Below, piece after piece: positions 42,285-50,413 of a DNA stretch of 64,000 bases. The notes under the pieces were generated by a model that had not been told where the DNA came from, did not search any database, and worked only from the letters and a program-made list of their open reading frames with translations. Position numbers and translations under genes: made by a program. Each line of letters begins with the position of its first letter. Position 1 is the first letter of the stretch. This DNA comes from Verrucomicrobiaceae bacterium (lineage in GTDB: Bacteria; Verrucomicrobiota; Verrucomicrobiia; Verrucomicrobiales; Akkermansiaceae), in NCBI GenBank assembly GCA_027485995.1, contig JAIXPW010000258.1:46609-110608 (forward strand), written 5' to 3'.

Positions 42285-43708
42285 GCGATCTCCTTCCATT
42301 CGGGCAGGATCGAATCAACCCTCAACAGGTGCAGGATTTCCCTGACGTCCGGACGTGGTCGCCAAAGGAGAAGATCCCCAGCCTTTGCCAGCATCCGCTT
42401 GTGGACCCGGATCAGGGCACCCACCGCACGGCTGTCGATGAAGTCCACCTGCTCCAGGTCGATGATCAGCCTGCTCGCATTTCCGGCGGCATGATCGAGT
42501 GTTTCCATCATGGAATCGAGGTGGAGCGCGTCGAGAGGATGCTGGAAAGCAACCTTCACCGCGCCCTCGCCATCCGCCGCCGAGGAGCTCGAAAGTCCAC
42601 GGCCGGCCGTCACCCGCTCCAGGGCCTCGGCCTCGCTGGCCATGATCGTCACCAGAGAGGCCATCTGCGCGGAGTTCAGTGCCTCACTCATGAAATCGGA
42701 CGGAGCGATGATGAACAGATCCACGCCCTGCGCCCGGCACTTGCGGATCAGCAGAACCAGCCGACCCAGCCCGCCGCTGTCCATGAAGAGAATTCCAGAT
42801 CCGTCGAGCAGGACCGGTCGATCCACCACATCGGGCAAGGGAGCTCCCTCGGTCCTGCCTTTTTCCAAGGATCCCTGCCAGCGAAGGTGGATCACCTCGG
42901 GCGCGGAAATCGTGACAACGGGCCTCACTCCGGGCTTGAACCGCTGACGGCGCGACTGAAGACGAGCCTGCTTGAACGCCGCCTTGATGATGAACACGAA
43001 GTCCTTGGAATACCTCGATATCAACCGTTTTGGATTCCCAGCCATCCTCCAGAACCACTCCAGGCCGGTCTTCTGCATCCAGAGTGGAGCACGGACCTGC
43101 TTGCCGGTGATGAAGTCCAGACTGGCCCCGACTCCGATGCTGAGAGGGATTCCAGTCTCCGAGTGATTGGCGAAAATCCAGCGTTCCTGCTTGGGGCAGC
43201 CGAGACATACGAGCAGAAGCTTCGCCCCACTCTCCTTCATCCGGCGGCAGATCGACTCATTGTCCCACTCGACCACCGCCCCCATCGCGGGAGCGTCACA
43301 ACCGGCCACCCGGAGACCGGGATAGCGTTGTCCGGCGATCTCTCCAGCCTGCTTCAAGGTCTCCAGATCCGATCCGAAGAAATAGACCGGATGACCTTCG
43401 CGTGCGCAAAGCTCCAGCAGCTTCGGCACCATGTCGGATCCCGCCACCCGCTCCTTGAGAGGATGCCCGAAGAGCCGGGACAGCCAGACCAAGGGCATGC
43501 CATCACAGACGACCCGATCAGCGAAATACACGATCTTCCTCAGATCCGCGTCCTCATCCGCCTGCGCCGTGAAATCCGCGTTCGCCGTGACCACATAACA
43601 GGGGGCTTCCCCCTTCATCATCTCCCCGCACTCCTCGATGATCTCGTCCAGAGTGAGATCGTGGAAGGGCAGGCCTAGTAGCACTGCGATTGGTGGCTCC
43701 ATCTTCAT
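42281..43708 (-). CDS. WecG/TagA/CpsF glycosyltransferase fused to two STAS domains
   Basis: 475 residues from ATG 43708, which overlaps the upstream TGA as ATGA. Residues 1-245 are a complete WecG/TagA enzyme: TANADFTAQADEDADLRKIV (41-60), CDGMPLVWLS, KERVAGSDMV, VYFFGSD, LGCPKQERW (169-177), GVGASLDFITGK (192-203) and RAPLWMQKTGLEW. After a basic linker, STAS 1 covers about 262-365 and STAS 2 about 383-475. The phosphoserine motif DSSG of anti-sigma antagonists is altered in both: D310-S-G-G and D425-S-R-A. So phosphorylation at the usual second serine is lost. The enzyme transfers a sugar to a lipid-linked acceptor; the STAS tail may bind a regulator. I know of no standard WecG with such a tail. 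Confidence 0.92.
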   Translation of the reverse strand: MKMEPPIAVLLGLPFHDLTLDEIIEECGEMMKGEAPCYVVTANADFTAQADEDADLRKIVYFADRVVCDGMPLVWLSRLFGHPLKERVAGSDMVPKLLELCAREGHPVYFFGSDLETLKQAGEIAGQRYPGLRVAGCDAPAMGAVVEWDNESICRRMKESGAKLLLVCLGCPKQERWIFANHSETGIPLSIGVGASLDFITGKQVRAPLWMQKTGLEWFWRMAGNPKRLISRYSKDFVFIIKAAFKQARLQSRRQRFKPGVRPVVTISAPEVIHLRWQGSLEKGRTEGAPLPDVVDRPVLLDGSGILFMDSGGLGRLVLLIRKCRAQGVDLFIIAPSDFMSEALNSAQMASLVTIMASEAEALERVTAGRGLSSSSAADGEGAVKVAFQHPLDALHLDSMMETLDHAAGNASRLIIDLEQVDFIDSRAVGALIRVHKRMLAKAGDLLLWRPRPDVREILHLLRVDSILPEWKEIA

Positions 43709-44925
43709 GATTGGGTTCCTGTTAGGAGTTGGTTGAGTCGGTCCGCAAGGGATCCGCCGAGGGATTCCCATGTGTAAAGTCGCTTGATCGTCGCACAACC
43801 CTGCCGTCCATGGGCTTCGCGCAGTTCCTTGTCCCTGATGTAACGGATCACGCAGTCGGCAAATTCCTGAGGCGCATCCCCAAGAAGCAGTTCCCAATCG
43901 TGATGGAGCTCCAGGCCCTGGGCACCGAGCGTCGTCGACACCACCGGATTCGCCATGGCCAGCCCCTCCGCGATCTTCAGCCGTGTGCCACCCCCGATCC
44001 GCAGCGGCACGATCTGCATCCAGGCTTTCTGATAATAGGGCCTCACATCGGGCACCTCTCCGACAAACTCGACACCGGGCCGATCCACGAACGAGCGGAT
44101 CAGCGGAGTGGGATTCTTTCCGACCAGGATCACCTTGTAGTCCGGGCAGACGGCTAGAATCTTATCATGGATGGCCTCGAAGTACCACGTCAGACCATCG
44201 ACGTTCGGGGTGTAGTCGAGAGCCCCGCAGAAAAGGGCGCTGGGTTCCCGGGTCGGCATCGGTGGCCAGGCATCGGCATCGAAGAATGTGGTGTTCGCGC
44301 CATTTGCCAGAACAAAGATCCCGTCATCCGGTGCCCCCTTGTCCAGGAGGAAGGTCTTGTCATCGGGTCCGCAGACGATCATCTGCGAGAGCTCGGTCCA
44401 CATGCGACGTTCCAGGCGGATGATTTTGGAAAGGTTCTCACGGCGCTTGAAGCGCTCCAGCCCCGGCAGGTCGAGCGTGGCAAGCTCCTCGGTCTGGAAG
44501 AGCCAGTCCACCCGGCTGCGATCCATCACTTTCACGGGGTGATCAGGAAAAAGCTGCTCCACGTAGGGCCACAGCACGAGATCGCAGAACCAGATGAAGT
44601 CATAGTGCTTCCCATCCGTGAACTCCTTCAGGGCGCGCAGCACCTCGTCCGACCACCAATGGCGGACGGTCACCGGTGCCGGATTGAGAAGGCGGTCCGT
44701 CCAGAACGCCGCCCATGGCGGGTGCTGGAAGGGTTCGAAGCGCACACGATGGCAGAACCCTTCGAAACGCCCCAGACTTTCCCCATCCTCAGGCTCGGAA
44801 GAGAGGCAGAACAGATCGACCTTGAAGCGTGCGGCGACCTGCTCGGCGAGGTGGTACACGCGCTGGTAGGTCCCGCGACGAAGTGGCCACGGCACGTAAG
44901 GAAGGATCATCAAACAGCTTTTCAT
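43705..44925 (-). CDS. GT4-like glycosyltransferase (PEP-CTERM/XrtA-type sugar transferase class)
   Basis: 406 residues from ATG 44925 (MKSCLMILPYVPWPLRRGTYQRVYHL). This opening, with PYVPWPL in place of PYPP-type motifs, is typical of the glycosyltransferases found in exosortase-linked and other exopolysaccharide loci. The second half has ALFCGALDYTPNVDGLTWYFEAI, then VGEVPDVRPYYQKAWMQIVPLRIGGGTRLKIAEGLAMANPVVSTTLGAQGL, the GT-B donor site. No exosortase gene or PEP-CTERM tail is seen in this window. It lies four bases after the nucleotidyltransferase-like gene. Confidence 0.87.
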   Translation of the reverse strand: MKSCLMILPYVPWPLRRGTYQRVYHLAEQVAARFKVDLFCLSSEPEDGESLGRFEGFCHRVRFEPFQHPPWAAFWTDRLLNPAPVTVRHWWSDEVLRALKEFTDGKHYDFIWFCDLVLWPYVEQLFPDHPVKVMDRSRVDWLFQTEELATLDLPGLERFKRRENLSKIIRLERRMWTELSQMIVCGPDDKTFLLDKGAPDDGIFVLANGANTTFFDADAWPPMPTREPSALFCGALDYTPNVDGLTWYFEAIHDKILAVCPDYKVILVGKNPTPLIRSFVDRPGVEFVGEVPDVRPYYQKAWMQIVPLRIGGGTRLKIAEGLAMANPVVSTTLGAQGLELHHDWELLLGDAPQEFADCVIRYIRDKELREAHGRQGCATIKRLYTWESLGGSLADRLNQLLTGTQS

Positions 44926-44929
44926 GATT

Positions 44930-46009
44930 CTAACAGTAGTGCTGCCACCAGCAGAAATAGGACCCCGCAGCAGAATCTTTATGCACCGGCATGAAATCGT
45001 GCGCGCGGGTCGGGGAAACTCCGTCAAGACCGAGCAGGCATGGCAGCGCCCGCATCAGCGCACCGCGCGGGTAGTCGCTCACCGGGCGAAGGCAACCGCC
45101 CCTCTTGAGTTGATCGCGGACCGCCAGCGCAAGATTCCGCCAGACCGGAAGCCGGGGAAAGACCTTCGGCAGGTCGAGGTAGCGCTCAAGGGTGAGGGAG
45201 GAAATCCCCAGCCGAACGGATTCCACGCGAAGCAGCACCTTCAACCAGGCCTCGCCGAGAAGCTCGGACTCCCTACTTTGTCCTTCGCCCTCGAGCGACT
45301 CCACCACCGGCCTGAATTTATACTCCACCGCCTCGGCGTGCCAGGCATGCAGGACCTCAAGCTCCTCGGGCAGACGAATGGCCGCGAAGCGCCGTCCCCG
45401 CTCCCGGCATTGCGGGACGTAGAGACCTTCCAGACAGAGCCAGGCATCACCCAGCGCCAGCTTCAGCTTGGCCTGGTTGCGGGAAACAAACACCGGATCG
45501 CCGGAGTGGATGGTCCGTGAAAAAAGCAGGCCGCTGCCCCGGTTCCACAGCAGCCGCGCCGCATCCTCTGCTCCCACCTTGCTGAAGTTCTGGTCACGTG
45601 CAAGCTCCACCAGGAAAGCACCATCCCCCGCCACCACGAAATGCCCGCCGACCAGATCCGCGAACATCATGGTCTCCAGGCCCTGGTAGACATCGGACTT
45701 GGGCAAGCGCTTGATCTCGACATCCGCCCCGAGGCGCTCCGTTTCCTCGCGCTCAAGTTGGCGGCACCATTCCACCAGCGCCGGCTCATCGGGAGTGTCA
45801 CTGAAGAGGAAGTAATCCAGATCGTTGAACAGGGCCGGCCCCTCCGCCAGAAGGGCCACGCCACCTTCACCCCGGCCGTATCCGCCACCCAGCACCAACG
45901 CCTGGGCCTGGCCGGCAATCGAGGTCCACGACTCGCGAACGCGCTCGAAATGACGTCGAAGGCTCTCTTCCAAGGTTGGAAAACTTCCTTCAAAAAACGG
46001 CTTCGACAT
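44930..46009 (-). CDS. Pol-beta-fold nucleotidyltransferase-like protein in the polysaccharide operon
   Basis: 359 residues with a minimal nucleotidyltransferase signature. ALVLGGGYGRGEGG (residues 37-50) is followed by FNDLDYFLFSD with Asp63 and Asp65, and GADVEIKRLP supplies a possible third acidic residue (Asp96 or Glu98). The remaining two thirds are helical and match no family I can name. It starts 26 bases after the STAS gene and ends four bases before the next glycosyltransferase. It might nucleotidylylate a sugar, lipid or protein partner; the reaction is not deducible. The signature is clear, the annotation as a nucleotidyltransferase is inference. Confidence 0.68.
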   Translation of the reverse strand: MSKPFFEGSFPTLEESLRRHFERVRESWTSIAGQAQALVLGGGYGRGEGGVALLAEGPALFNDLDYFLFSDTPDEPALVEWCRQLEREETERLGADVEIKRLPKSDVYQGLETMMFADLVGGHFVVAGDGAFLVELARDQNFSKVGAEDAARLLWNRGSGLLFSRTIHSGDPVFVSRNQAKLKLALGDAWLCLEGLYVPQCRERGRRFAAIRLPEELEVLHAWHAEAVEYKFRPVVESLEGEGQSRESELLGEAWLKVLLRVESVRLGISSLTLERYLDLPKVFPRLPVWRNLALAVRDQLKRGGCLRPVSDYPRGALMRALPCLLGLDGVSPTRAHDFMPVHKDSAAGSYFCWWQHYC

Positions 46010-46035
46010 GGCGGATGAAAGGTTGGCGGGAGACC

Positions 46036-46350
46036 TCAGGCCTTCGACTCCAGCTTGAACAAATGGCTGACCCTCAAAAGCTCAAGCAGGGTCATCACCT
46101 CCGGCGAGACCCCTTGAAGCACCACCGGACGCCGCTCCTCCGGGAGGAGGTTGTTGAGATGAAGCAGGGCTCCCACCCCCGAACTGTCGATGAACGAAAC
46201 CAGGCTGCAATCCACGGACACCGTTCCGGAGCATTCCTCGAGGGCCTCCACCGCGAACTGGCGAAACTCTCCCGACACAGTCCGATCCAGTACGGATTGG
46301 TCTATCGAAATGACGAGGTCTGGCAATAAAGCATCTTTCTTGGAGAACAT
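46036..46350 (-). CDS. Single-domain STAS protein (anti-sigma antagonist type)
   Basis: 104 residues forming one STAS domain. The conserved loop reads VSFIDSSGVGALLHL with the DSSG pair at Ser56 and Ser57, so the usual phosphorylatable serine is kept. The first strand is LVISIDQSVLD and the C-terminal helix LLELLRVSHLFKL, as in SpoIIAA/RsbV. It is the first gene of the minus-strand half of the locus, divergent from the initiating sugar transferase. Its likely partners are the kinase/phosphatase fusion at 48336 and perhaps the STAS-tailed WecG. It is comparable to SypA of Vibrio fischeri. Confidence 0.9.
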   Translation of the reverse strand: MFSKKDALLPDLVISIDQSVLDRTVSGEFRQFAVEALEECSGTVSVDCSLVSFIDSSGVGALLHLNNLLPEERRPVVLQGVSPEVMTLLELLRVSHLFKLESKA

Positions 46351-46459
46351 GAAGTTTAGCTATGGGGAATTTTTAAGAGCATTAAGGTTATTTACTTCCC
46401 AGAGGCAAACAAATACTTTAACAGCAAGGCTTTCAACTCAAACCACCGATCCAGCAAGA
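46351..46459. promoter_or_regulatory. AT-rich divergent promoter region of the exopolysaccharide locus
   Basis: This 109-base gap between the STAS and sugar-transferase genes is the most AT-rich stretch of the locus, with AATTTTTAAGAGCATTAAGG and AAATACTTTAACAG. On the minus strand, TTGAAA followed 15 bases later by TATTTG resembles a weak sigma-70 promoter. Both operon halves diverge from here, so it is probably the main control point. No operator was identified. Confidence 0.5.
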
Positions 46460-47176
46460 ATGCACCAAGACCCGGCCATCCACTGGGCCCGCTCCATTGA
46501 GGATGGGACACTCGCCCGTTGGGAACGCCGTACCAAATTCAAAATGCGGCTGTGGAATCTGACCATCACGGCTTTACGTGGGGTCAGGCGGGGAATCGAC
46601 ATCGCCGGGTCAATCTGTGCCTTATTGGCCTTCTCGCCGATCTTCGCCCTGACGGCTTTCTTGATCAAGCTGGAGGATCGAGGCCCGATTTTCTTCAAAC
46701 AAACCCGCGTGGGTCTGGGTGGCCGCCCCTTCGGCATGTGGAAGTTCCGCTCGATGGTGGTGAATGCCGACAAGCTCAAGGACCAGCTTCTTTCCACCAA
46801 CGAGCACGGGGCCGAGGGAGTCACCTTCAAGATGAAGCACGACCCCCGGGTCACCCGTGTCGGACGCTGGATCCGCAAGCTTTCCGTGGATGAGTTCCCA
46901 CAGTTCTTCAACGTGCTGTGCGGTGAAATGTCGCTCGTGGGACCACGCCCGCCGGTGCCAAGGGAGGTCTCCGAATACAAGGCCTTCCACCTTCGGCGCC
47001 TTCGCGTGAAGCCCGGCATCACCTGCCTGTGGCAGATCGGCGGACGCTCGGACATCGACTTCGAAGGTCAGGTCCGCCTCGACCTCCAATACATCCGGTC
47101 GTCCACTCCCTGGCTGGATCTCGTGATCCTGGTGAAAACCGTTCCTGCCGTCCTGTTCGGAAAAGGTGCCTACTGA
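46460..47176 (+). CDS. Initiating sugar transferase (polyprenyl-phosphate hexose-1-phosphate transferase)
   Basis: 238 residues from ATG 46460. An in-frame ATG at 46349 would overlap the divergent STAS start and leave no promoter. One membrane-reentrant helix (IDIAGSICALLAFSPIFALTAFLIKLE) is followed by the catalytic motifs of the WcaJ/PssY/WbaP C-terminal domain. These are PIFFKQTRVGLGGRPFGMWKFRSM, KMKHDPRVTRVGRWIRKLSVDEFPQFFNVL, and CGEMSLVGPRPPVPREV. The short form lacks the N-terminal four-helix domain. It loads the first sugar phosphate on undecaprenyl phosphate to begin the repeat unit. Confidence 0.93.
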   Translation: MHQDPAIHWARSIEDGTLARWERRTKFKMRLWNLTITALRGVRRGIDIAGSICALLAFSPIFALTAFLIKLEDRGPIFFKQTRVGLGGRPFGMWKFRSMVVNADKLKDQLLSTNEHGAEGVTFKMKHDPRVTRVGRWIRKLSVDEFPQFFNVLCGEMSLVGPRPPVPREVSEYKAFHLRRLRVKPGITCLWQIGGRSDIDFEGQVRLDLQYIRSSTPWLDLVILVKTVPAVLFGKGAY

Positions 47177-47190
47177 GCTGCATTTCAATC

Positions 47191-48339
47191 ATGGATCCGA
47201 TCCCCGACACGCTGGAACTCACCCTGCCCGATTGGTCCAAGCTGGACACCGTCCGTCGCCACCACCTCCCTTTCGCCTTGTGGCAGATCGGAGATCAATC
47301 CCTGCTCTACCATTGGTTCGATCACGCCGTCAACGCGGGCTTCAAGAAGATCCGCATCCACACCGCCGACCGACCCAGGGAAGTGGAGAAGGCGGCGAGG
47401 ACGGCAATCCTCTGGCCGATCGAACGCGAGGTGGTCCAACATGCCTCGGAGAGTGAGTTTCCCGCCAATGCCCTGCGGGCCGACCGCCTGCCTCTGCACC
47501 CCGAACTGGCCGGGGACCCCACCGATGGCTGGGGCTTGATCAGCCATGCGGCCGCGCTGGAAAAGGCCTGGCTGGACGGTCTGCCAGGCGGCGCGGAAGG
47601 CGATCTTCTCTGCGTCGGAAGCTCGTGCCAGATTCACCCGGATGCGACCCTGCATCCACCCTATTTCATCGGAGACCATGTCCTGATCGGCCCGGGATGC
47701 GAGATCGGTCCTCATGCGGTCGTTGGAAATGGCTCACTGCTCGCGGGCGCCAGCCGGATCGTGCGCTCGCATGTCGCACCGAGCACCTACCTCGGTGCAG
47801 TCACAGGCCTTGAGGACTGTCACCTCGATGGCGGCATCCTTTACAATCTTCGCCATCGCGTTCGGGTGGGTCCTTTGGAGCCCCACGTTTCCGGTTCCCT
47901 CTCCGTTCAACGTCCGAGAACCAAGCCGTCGCTGGGCGAACGCTGGCTGGCATGGAAGCTGGCCGGGCGTTTGGGAGTCGCCGGTCGAACTCCCGATTTC
48001 CTGGAAACCCACGATGGTCGAAAGCTTCCCGGAGGAGCGGTTCACGAACTTTCGACCCGTGTTTCCTGGCTGCCCCAGGTCTGGCGTGGAAAGATGCGCT
48101 TGTTCGGAGTGCTTCCCCGTACCCGGGTGCAGCTTGAATCACTTTCAGCCGACTTGAGGGAACTGATCGGTCAGGCACCGATCGGGGTCTTTTCCTATGC
48201 CGACTGTCACGGCTGCCACAGCCCTGAAGACGACGAGGAAGCCGCGCATGCTTTCCATCAGGCAGGATTCCAGGAGGGCGTGCTTCCCATTCTGCTCGAC
48301 TATGTCAATCGCCTGACACCTGACGGCTTCGATTCATGA
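47191..48339 (+). CDS. Left-handed beta-helix sugar-nucleotide-type protein with degenerate sugar-transferase-like tail
   Basis: 382 residues from ATG 47191, 14 bases after the sugar transferase stop. Residues 1-145 resemble a nucleotidyltransferase-like head (HHLPFALWQIGDQSLLYHWFDHAVNAGFKKI), but the GxGTRLxPLT loop is missing. Hexapeptide beta-helix repeats lie at about 150-230 (CQIHPDATLHPPYFIGDHVLIGPGCEIGPHAVVGNGS). The C-terminal part (SWLPQVWRGKMRLFGVLPRT) recalls the LPQLxNVLRGxMSLVGPRP region of sugar transferases in altered form. It may be an acyl- or nucleotidyl-transferase relative with a scaffold role. The stop overlaps the next start (ATGA). Confidence 0.65.
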   Translation: MDPIPDTLELTLPDWSKLDTVRRHHLPFALWQIGDQSLLYHWFDHAVNAGFKKIRIHTADRPREVEKAARTAILWPIEREVVQHASESEFPANALRADRLPLHPELAGDPTDGWGLISHAAALEKAWLDGLPGGAEGDLLCVGSSCQIHPDATLHPPYFIGDHVLIGPGCEIGPHAVVGNGSLLAGASRIVRSHVAPSTYLGAVTGLEDCHLDGGILYNLRHRVRVGPLEPHVSGSLSVQRPRTKPSLGERWLAWKLAGRLGVAGRTPDFLETHDGRKLPGGAVHELSTRVSWLPQVWRGKMRLFGVLPRTRVQLESLSADLRELIGQAPIGVFSYADCHGCHSPEDDEEAAHAFHQAGFQEGVLPILLDYVNRLTPDGFDS

Positions 48340-50042
48340 TTGTCTCCCCTCCACTGGACTTGGTCCGCTTTCGCATCCAGGCTGACCCCATGCTGGTCGG
48401 GCCTCTGCGCGAGAGGTTTCTTGAGGACCTTTCGCAGAGGCTCTCGGATGAAAGCCAGATTCGCGGCTGGGCCCTGACCTTCAATGAACTGGTCTTCAAT
48501 GCCATTCACCACGGTGCGGGCGGCAGGATCGAGGAGGAGATCCTCGTCGAGTGGTGCATGGAGGAGAACGCCGTCCGCCTCGCCTGTGAGGATCCCGGCC
48601 CCGGGCCGGATCCCGGCCGCCTGAACAATCCCCAGCTTCCCGAGGACCCGCTCGCCGAATCCGGACGTGGACTCTTTCTCCTCGACCACTTCGCCGACGA
48701 GCTGAGGCCTTTCCGCGGTCCCTGCGGATTCCGACTTGAAGTGGTGAAGCACCATCCCGGTCTCGGTCGGGTCCAGAGATCCGATCCGGACATGGATCAG
48801 GCGCTTGAGGAACTCTCCACCTGCTACGAGAGCCTCTCCCTCTTCTACCGGCTCGCACAGAGCTTTCACGGCAGCGCCGACCTCGCGACCTTCATCAACG
48901 GAGCGCTCACGGATTTCATCCGACTTCATCCTTTCCACCGGGTGTTTCTCCTGGCGGGCAACCATATCCCGGCGACCGTCCACAGCCTCCTTCAAAAGGA
49001 GCCATGGTATCTTCACGTCGATGAAGCCAACCGCTCCATGTCCATCCTGGCGTCGATGAGCGAGGAGTTTGTCTGGTTCAAACCGGGGGATCTCGTCTCA
49101 CAAGGCATCGATCCCAAGCTCCTCAACCGTGCAAGTTCCGGCTGCGTGATGCCGGTCCGGGCTCACGACCTCCATTTCGGCAGTCTGGTTGCGCTGAGGA
49201 AATCAGACGATCGAACTCTCAATTCGGGCTCCATCGGCACCCTGCGGACCCTCTCCGATCTGTGTGGACTTGCCTGCGCGAACAGCCATCTCGGGCAACT
49301 GCGGGATCAGTCCCAGAAGAAACTGGGAGAGTTGTCGATCGCCGTGGAAATCCAGAAGGCCCTGCTTCCGATCCTTCCCGCTCCAGTCTCAAAGCATTGG
49401 AAGATCCGGATCGATCATCAGAGTTCACTCCAGGTGGCCGGTGACTATGCCCTAGCCACCACCGATTCAAATGGAAACCTGGTGGCCGCCATCATCGATG
49501 TGATGGGAAAAGGAGTCTCCGCCGCCCTTCTTGCCAGCATCTTCCGGTCCTCGTTCGAGCTTTCGCTGGATGTTTCCTCATCTGCAAAACTGGTTCAGCG
49601 CCTCAACCACCACCTCTGCCGGCAGCTCGGGGACTTCACCATGTTCATCACCTGCGCGATCGTGCGTTACGATGTGAACACCCGGTCACTTGACTTCTGC
49701 AGCGCCGGACACTGCCGGACCCTCATGTATGTGGGGGATCGCCGCTTGTTGCTCGAACCATCAGGCCCGCCGATCGGCATCATTCCGGAAGGCGAATACC
49801 GCAGTGAAGTCTTCAAGGTTGCCGAACCCACACGCATGATCTTCCTCACGGACGGATGCTACGAGTGGGATCGGTGCGATGGCACCCAGGATGGCTGGCA
49901 GCATTTCGTCGAACTATCGGATTCCCACCGCCATCATCCTCCGGAGCTTCTCTGGAAGGAACTCATGTCCCGAATCAACGCATCGGCAGGAGATGCGCTT
50001 GAGGACGACTGCACCCTGCTCACCCTCGATATCCCATCATGA
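48336..50042 (+). CDS. Partner-switching kinase/phosphatase: RsbW-like HATPase, GAF, SpoIIE-type PP2C
   Basis: 568 residues. An N-terminal anti-sigma-type kinase domain (about 10-140) has N box TFNELVFNAIHHGAGG, G1 box CEDPGPGPD and G2 box ESGRGLFLLDHFADEL. GAF (about 170-335) follows, then a short coiled linker (LGELSIAVEIQKALLP). The SpoIIE phosphatase (about 350-565) has GDYALATTD, IIDVMGKGVSAALLAS, CSAGHC, FLTDGCYEW and ALEDDCTLLTLD, so metal-binding aspartates are present. The fusion of opposing activities would both phosphorylate and dephosphorylate a STAS target. It is translationally coupled to the beta-helix gene and to the receiver gene. SypE has a similar kinase-receiver-phosphatase makeup. 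Confidence 0.93.
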   Translation: MIVSPPLDLVRFRIQADPMLVGPLRERFLEDLSQRLSDESQIRGWALTFNELVFNAIHHGAGGRIEEEILVEWCMEENAVRLACEDPGPGPDPGRLNNPQLPEDPLAESGRGLFLLDHFADELRPFRGPCGFRLEVVKHHPGLGRVQRSDPDMDQALEELSTCYESLSLFYRLAQSFHGSADLATFINGALTDFIRLHPFHRVFLLAGNHIPATVHSLLQKEPWYLHVDEANRSMSILASMSEEFVWFKPGDLVSQGIDPKLLNRASSGCVMPVRAHDLHFGSLVALRKSDDRTLNSGSIGTLRTLSDLCGLACANSHLGQLRDQSQKKLGELSIAVEIQKALLPILPAPVSKHWKIRIDHQSSLQVAGDYALATTDSNGNLVAAIIDVMGKGVSAALLASIFRSSFELSLDVSSSAKLVQRLNHHLCRQLGDFTMFITCAIVRYDVNTRSLDFCSAGHCRTLMYVGDRRLLLEPSGPPIGIIPEGEYRSEVFKVAEPTRMIFLTDGCYEWDRCDGTQDGWQHFVELSDSHRHHPPELLWKELMSRINASAGDALEDDCTLLTLDIPS

Positions 50043-50413
50043 TCCGTGTCCTTGTGGCGGAAGACGACGTCATCACGTCCCGCCTTTATCAGATGCATTT
50101 CCGCCGCAATGGTATCGAAGGGTCCTTCTTTGCCACCGGAAAAGGCACGCTCGAAGCAGCCGCCGCCTCCACACCTGACGTGGTCGTGCTGGATTTCGCA
50201 CTACCCGATCTGCCAGGCATCGAGGTGATGAAAACGCTGCAGCAGATTCCGGGTTGCGCCCAGGTGCCGGTGATCTTCGTCACCGGCCGCGCCAATCCGG
50301 CACTCGAACAGGAACTCCTGCAAGCCGGTGCCGTCGTGGTGCTGGGCAAGCCGTTCTCACCGCTCGAACTGATCGAGAGGATCCGGGAGCTCTCCACCAA
50401 GCAGTCCGCATGA
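50039..50413 (+). CDS. Stand-alone response-regulator receiver domain
   Basis: A 124-residue receiver with no output domain. The acidic pair is AEDD (residues 7-10), the phosphoacceptor is Asp52 in VVLDFALPD, the Thr is in VIFVTGRA and the Lys in VVLGKPFSP. Its ATG overlaps the stop of the kinase/phosphatase gene, and its stop overlaps the next start. It may be the target of the HPt at 54981 and may control the adjacent kinase/phosphatase, as the receiver domain inside SypE does. That link is inference. Confidence 0.93.
   Translation: MIRVLVAEDDVITSRLYQMHFRRNGIEGSFFATGKGTLEAAAASTPDVVVLDFALPDLPGIEVMKTLQQIPGCAQVPVIFVTGRANPALEQELLQAGAVVVLGKPFSPLELIERIRELSTKQSA

Noticed and set aside
41978..43678. 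A 566-codon plus-strand open frame
   Set aside because: Antisense to the WecG-STAS fusion, which has full family motifs in its own frame.
43705..44925. Evidence for an exosortase/PEP-CTERM system
   Set aside because: The glycosyltransferase resembles those of such loci, but no exosortase gene or PEP-CTERM tail was seen in the window.
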